From assembly GCA_937124525.1 (NCBI GenBank), contig CAKZLA010000244.1:1-7528 (forward strand): a stretch of 7,528 nucleotides of DNA, written 5' to 3'. Of this stretch, positions 4,894-7,528 are shown piece by piece. Every line of letters starts with the position of its first letter. The stretch's first letter is position 1. The position numbers and the translations under genes are program-made. This DNA is from an uncultured Desulfobacterium sp. (lineage in GTDB: Bacteria; Desulfobacterota; Desulfobacteria; Desulfobacterales; Desulfobacteraceae). The notes beneath the pieces are model-generated. The model had not been told where the DNA came from. It did not search any database and saw nothing but the letters and a program-made list of their open reading frames with translations.

Positions 4894-6009
4894 GAAAACA
4901 AAGTCAAAAAAACATTTTTAAATTTAATGGGGATTGCAGGAATTACAGTCAACGGAGATAACCCTTATGATATTCGGGTCCATGATGACAACTTCTATGA
5001 TCGTGTTTTTAACCAGACCATTCTGGGGCTTGGAGAATCTTACATGGATAAATGGTGGGATTGCCAGGCCCTGGACCTATTTTTTGAGAAAGTTTTACGT
5101 GCCGATTTGTTAGATAAGATACAAAAGGACTGGACCACAACATGGAACATCTTTAAAGCAAAGATGTTTAATCTACAGACTATGCGACGCGCGTTCATTG
5201 TTGGTAAAAATCATTATGATCTTGGCAACGATCTTTACCTGGCAATGCTGGATAAAAAAATGCAGTATACCTGTGGCTACTGGAGAGATAGTAATACCCT
5301 TGACGCAGCCCAGGAAGCCAAACTTGCAATGATTTGCACGAAACTGGATCTCAGGCCTGGAATGGATATTGTTGAACTGGGGTGTGGCTTTGGCGGGTTT
5401 GCCAAATATGTGGCACAGGAATATGGTGCCAGGGTCACCGGATTTACCGTATCTAAGGAACAGGCTGAATTTGCAAAAAAACTTTGCAAGGACCTGCCGG
5501 TTAATATCCGGCTGGACGACTACAGGAATGCATCAGGGCACTATGACAGGGTCGTTTCCATTGGGATGATTGAACATGTGGGGTATAAAAATTATAGAAC
5601 CTATATGAAATTGACGAGCCAATTGTTAAAAAAGGACGGCATTGCTTTTATTCACACCATCGGAAGCAATACCAGTAGCAAGATATGTAATCCATGGACC
5701 AGAAAATATATTTTCCCCAACTCTATGCTGCCTTCCATTACACAGTTGGGAAAAGCCATGGAGGGAATTTTTGTCATGGAGGACTGGCAGAATTTCGGGG
5801 AAGATTATGATAAAACCCTGATGGCCTGGTATAGGAATTTCAAACAGGCATGGCCGGAGCTGAAAGATAAGTACGGAGAACGGTTTTTCAGAATGTGGGA
5901 ATATTATCTTTTATCCTGTGCCGGAGGATTTCGATCCAGAGAAATGCAGTTGTGGCAAATTGTCATGACCAAGCCCGGAAAAAAAAGACCAGATTGGCGG
6001 ATTTCATAA
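4888..6009 (+). CDS. cfa: Cyclopropane-fatty-acyl-phospholipid synthase (Cfa)
   Basis: A 373-residue SAM-dependent methyltransferase that transfers a methylene group to the double bond of unsaturated acyl chains in membrane phospholipids. It aligns end to end with E. coli Cfa (382 residues) at a constant offset of 10. The N-terminal lipid-binding part (about 10-90, with GLGESYMDKWWDC at 47-59) is followed by the Rossmann methyltransferase domain (about 100-373). The SAM motif is VELGCGFGG at 162-170. Residues equivalent to the known active site are all present: C129 (YTCGYW), E229 and H230 (MIEHVG), H256 (IHTIGS), I258 and Y307 (GEDYDKT). There is no signal peptide; it acts at the inner face of the membrane. 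Only 6 bases separate it from a flavoprotein reductase, suggesting one operon. A related product such as a methyl-branched chain cannot be excluded from sequence alone. Confidence 0.96.
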   Translation: MMENKVKKTFLNLMGIAGITVNGDNPYDIRVHDDNFYDRVFNQTILGLGESYMDKWWDCQALDLFFEKVLRADLLDKIQKDWTTTWNIFKAKMFNLQTMRRAFIVGKNHYDLGNDLYLAMLDKKMQYTCGYWRDSNTLDAAQEAKLAMICTKLDLRPGMDIVELGCGFGGFAKYVAQEYGARVTGFTVSKEQAEFAKKLCKDLPVNIRLDDYRNASGHYDRVVSIGMIEHVGYKNYRTYMKLTSQLLKKDGIAFIHTIGSNTSSKICNPWTRKYIFPNSMLPSITQLGKAMEGIFVMEDWQNFGEDYDKTLMAWYRNFKQAWPELKDKYGERFFRMWEYYLLSCAGGFRSREMQLWQIVMTKPGKKRPDWRIS

Positions 6010-6015
6010 AGGCTT

Positions 6016-6978
6016 ATGGGGATGATAAAGTCAGAAATAATTGTGGTGGGTGGGGGACCGGCTGGTTCGGCATGTGCAGGGACTTTGAGGAAAGCAGGTC
6101 TTGAGACCCTGATCCTTGATAAAAATCTATTTCCCCGCCAGAAAGTTTGTGCTGGTTGGGTGACCCCAAGCGTATTCAATACCTTGAATATAGATCCAAA
6201 AATATATCCCCATACCCTGAAGCGGTTTGACCGAATTCATTTCCATCTGTTGGGGCTGGAATTTCCTGTTAAAACCTGCCAATATGCCATCAGACGATAT
6301 GAGTTTGATGAATGGATGATTCAGCGTGCCCATGTTCCGGTTTACCTCCATAAGGTTAAGCATGTCATGGAGTATAAGGGATACTATATTATTGATAATA
6401 AATACCAATGCAGATACCTGGTGGGTGCGGGCGGTACCCATTGCCCTGTTTATAAATATTTTTTCAGCAAAACAGATCAAAGGCCTGCAAAGGCAATGAT
6501 TTGCGCAGTTGAAAAGGAATATCAATGCCATATACCGGATGGTAGATGTCATATCTGGTATTTTAAAAACCGATTGCCAGGGTATGCGTGGTATTTGCCA
6601 AAGGCGAATGGCTGGTTGAACATTGGAATCGGCGGAAAACTTTTAGGATTAAAGCGACAAAATAGAAGCATCATGGATCATTGGGTCCTTTTTGTTAAAA
6701 AGCTGGTAAGCCTTTCCCTGATAAAACAGCCCCCATCCACCCCCAGGGGCCACAATTATTATCTGTTTCATCCCAGTTCTGCCTTTCGCAAGGACAATGT
6801 ATTTGTTGTTGGAGATGCTGCCGGGGTCGCCACCCTGGACATGGGAGAAGGAATTCATGGGGCCATTAAAAGTGGAATGATGGCAGCAAATGCCATTGCA
6901 ACAAACAAACAGGTCAGCCCCGGGGGGGTGACAAAAGTCAGCCTTCCCGGGATTATAGGAGCTGGGATGTTTCATTGA
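6016..6978 (+). CDS. Geranylgeranyl-reductase-like FAD-dependent oxidoreductase
   Basis: A 320-residue flavoprotein of the geranylgeranyl reductase family, whose members reduce isolated double bonds of isoprenoid or acyl chains. Visible motifs: the FAD dinucleotide fold VVGGGPAGSA at 10-19 with D35 at the end of the second strand, KVCAGWVTP at 43-51, RRYEFDEW at 93-100, YLVGAGG at 134-140 (many relatives have GADG), GYAWYLPK at 189-196, and the second FAD motif VVGDAAG at 264-270 followed by DMGEGIHGAIKSG. It is shorter than ChlP-type reductases (about 380-400 residues), mostly at the C-terminus. Two starts are possible: ATG 6016, or ATG 6022, which has AAGG (6009-6012) at a better 9-base spacing. 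It is almost certainly co-transcribed with cfa. The substrate is unknown. Options include a methylene-acyl chain made by the methyltransferase or a menaquinone side chain, as in MenJ. Confidence 0.9.
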   Translation: MGMIKSEIIVVGGGPAGSACAGTLRKAGLETLILDKNLFPRQKVCAGWVTPSVFNTLNIDPKIYPHTLKRFDRIHFHLLGLEFPVKTCQYAIRRYEFDEWMIQRAHVPVYLHKVKHVMEYKGYYIIDNKYQCRYLVGAGGTHCPVYKYFFSKTDQRPAKAMICAVEKEYQCHIPDGRCHIWYFKNRLPGYAWYLPKANGWLNIGIGGKLLGLKRQNRSIMDHWVLFVKKLVSLSLIKQPPSTPRGHNYYLFHPSSAFRKDNVFVVGDAAGVATLDMGEGIHGAIKSGMMAANAIATNKQVSPGGVTKVSLPGIIGAGMFH

Positions 6979-6984
6979 TTACTG

Positions 6985-6994
6985 TGTGGCCACA
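6985..6994. repeat. Perfect 10-base palindrome after the reductase gene
   Basis: TGTGGCCACA is self-complementary and lies 7 bases past the reductase stop codon. It partly overlaps a further pairing, ACATCAA (6992-6998) with TTGATGT (7009-7015), which would compete with the terminator-like stem described next. A role is not evident. Confidence 0.25.
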
Positions 6995-7003
6995 TCAAAA
7001 CGG

Positions 7004-7063
7004 CAAGGTTGATGTTAAGGTGTTCTCAAAATAGGCGAATGTTTTCTGAATCAGCCTTGTTTT
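7004..7063 (+). terminator. Probable bidirectional terminator between convergent genes
   Basis: CAAGGTTGAT (7004-7013) pairs with ATCAGCCTTG (7050-7059) over 10 positions with one T-G wobble, followed by TTTT at 7060-7063. On the minus strand the same stem is followed after CCG by TTTT. The position between a plus-strand operon end and a minus-strand gene end fits. The 36-base loop and short T-run make it weak. It overlaps the stop codon of the methyltransferase gene. Confidence 0.4.
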
Positions 7064-7528
7064 ATCCCTGGGGAAATTGTCGGCAGTATTCATACAAAGC
7101 CATATTGGCAGCGGAAGCTGCATTATAACTATGGGGCAGTCCCCACACGGGAATTTCAATGACATCATCCAACTGGCTCAGGATTTCATCTTTGATTCCA
7201 AGTCGCTCGTTTCCTATCACAAGGACGGTCCGACGTTCAAAGGAAAAATGGTGTATATTCTGGGAGTTGGATGTCTGTTCTATCCCAACAATGCGATAGC
7301 CGTCTTGTTTTAATTTTTTAAGCACAGGGGATAAAGAGCGGTGGGTGGAGACACAAAGTTCTGAGGTTGCATCCCGGGCAATTTTGGAAATCAAGGAGGC
7401 GTTTCCGCAAATAATCATTTTTCCCACGGCACAGGCACTGGCCGTGCGGGCAATCTGGGAGATATTGACGTTGCTGCGCATGGGCACACAGGCAACAATT
7501 AACTCCCGGGGCTGGGTTAACTGGGTGG
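7062..7528 (-). CDS. TrmH/SpoU-family RNA 2'-O-methyltransferase (5' end outside window)
   Basis: The frame is open from the right edge to TAA at 7064-7062, giving 154 visible residues that begin TQLTQPRELIVACVPMRSNV. SpoU-fold motifs in order: motif 1 with N and R in RSNVNISQIARTA, motif 2 VLVIGNERLGI, and motif 3 IPVWGLPHSYNAASAANMAL with the terminal YEY. These form the deep-knot SAM site and the catalytic arginine region of enzymes that methylate ribose 2'-OH of tRNA or rRNA. The family's short members are about 160-170 residues, so only a few codons should be missing. A GTG (7487) and an ATG (7481) lie inside the conserved region and would delete motif 1 flanks, so they are not the start. 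The RNA target cannot be told from this sequence. Confidence 0.93.
   Translation of the reverse strand, partial: TQLTQPRELIVACVPMRSNVNISQIARTASACAVGKMIICGNASLISKIARDATSELCVSTHRSLSPVLKKLKQDGYRIVGIEQTSNSQNIHHFSFERRTVLVIGNERLGIKDEILSQLDDVIEIPVWGLPHSYNAASAANMALYEYCRQFPQG

Noticed and set aside
4761..4961. 66-codon frame crossing into cfa
   Set aside because: It overlaps the start of cfa in another frame, has no ribosome site and has the lysine/isoleucine-rich look of AT-rich non-coding sequence.
6127..6552. 141-codon minus-strand frame opposite the reductase
   Set aside because: Antisense shadow of a conserved flavoprotein with no ribosome site or recognisable domain.

Overview
The window carries five protein genes separated by unusually long non-coding stretches. 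Overall it reads as chromosome of an anaerobic deltaproteobacterium, most likely a Desulfobacteraceae-type sulfate reducer. That is an inference from protein style and base composition only, because no rRNA or taxon-defining gene is present.

Left part (1-3941), minus strand: a YegD-like Hsp70 ATPase (2661-3941) is followed 102 bases downstream by a PAS-PAS-AAA+-Fis type sigma-54 activator (699-2558). Downstream of the activator lies about 700 bases without a convincing gene. It holds several inverted repeats, including one 11-base pair whose left arm can also fold locally.

Middle (3942-4887): a 946-base gap between the divergent Hsp70 and cfa genes. It contains a possible 59-codon gene remnant without a start, several palindromes, a 130-base element bounded by perfect 14-base inverted repeats with nested alternative hairpins, imperfect direct repeats, and just before cfa an orphan perfect Shine-Dalgarno sequence, an 8-base-pair hairpin and a perfect 11-base tandem repeat. 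This is the densest unexplained structure in the window and may be the control region of cfa.

Right part, plus strand: a complete cyclopropane-fatty-acyl-phospholipid synthase with all catalytic residues (cfa, 4888-6009), then after 6 bases a geranylgeranyl-reductase-like FAD oxidoreductase (6016-6978). The tight pairing suggests one lipid-modification operon: a SAM-dependent methylation of an unsaturated acyl chain followed or complemented by a flavin-dependent reduction. This could be a route to mid-chain methyl-branched fatty acids such as 10-methylhexadecanoate, a known lipid marker of Desulfobacter. The link is a hypothesis, not shown by the sequence. A convergent SpoU/TrmH-family RNA methyltransferase (7062 to beyond the right edge, minus strand) closes the window, with a probable bidirectional terminator between it and the reductase.
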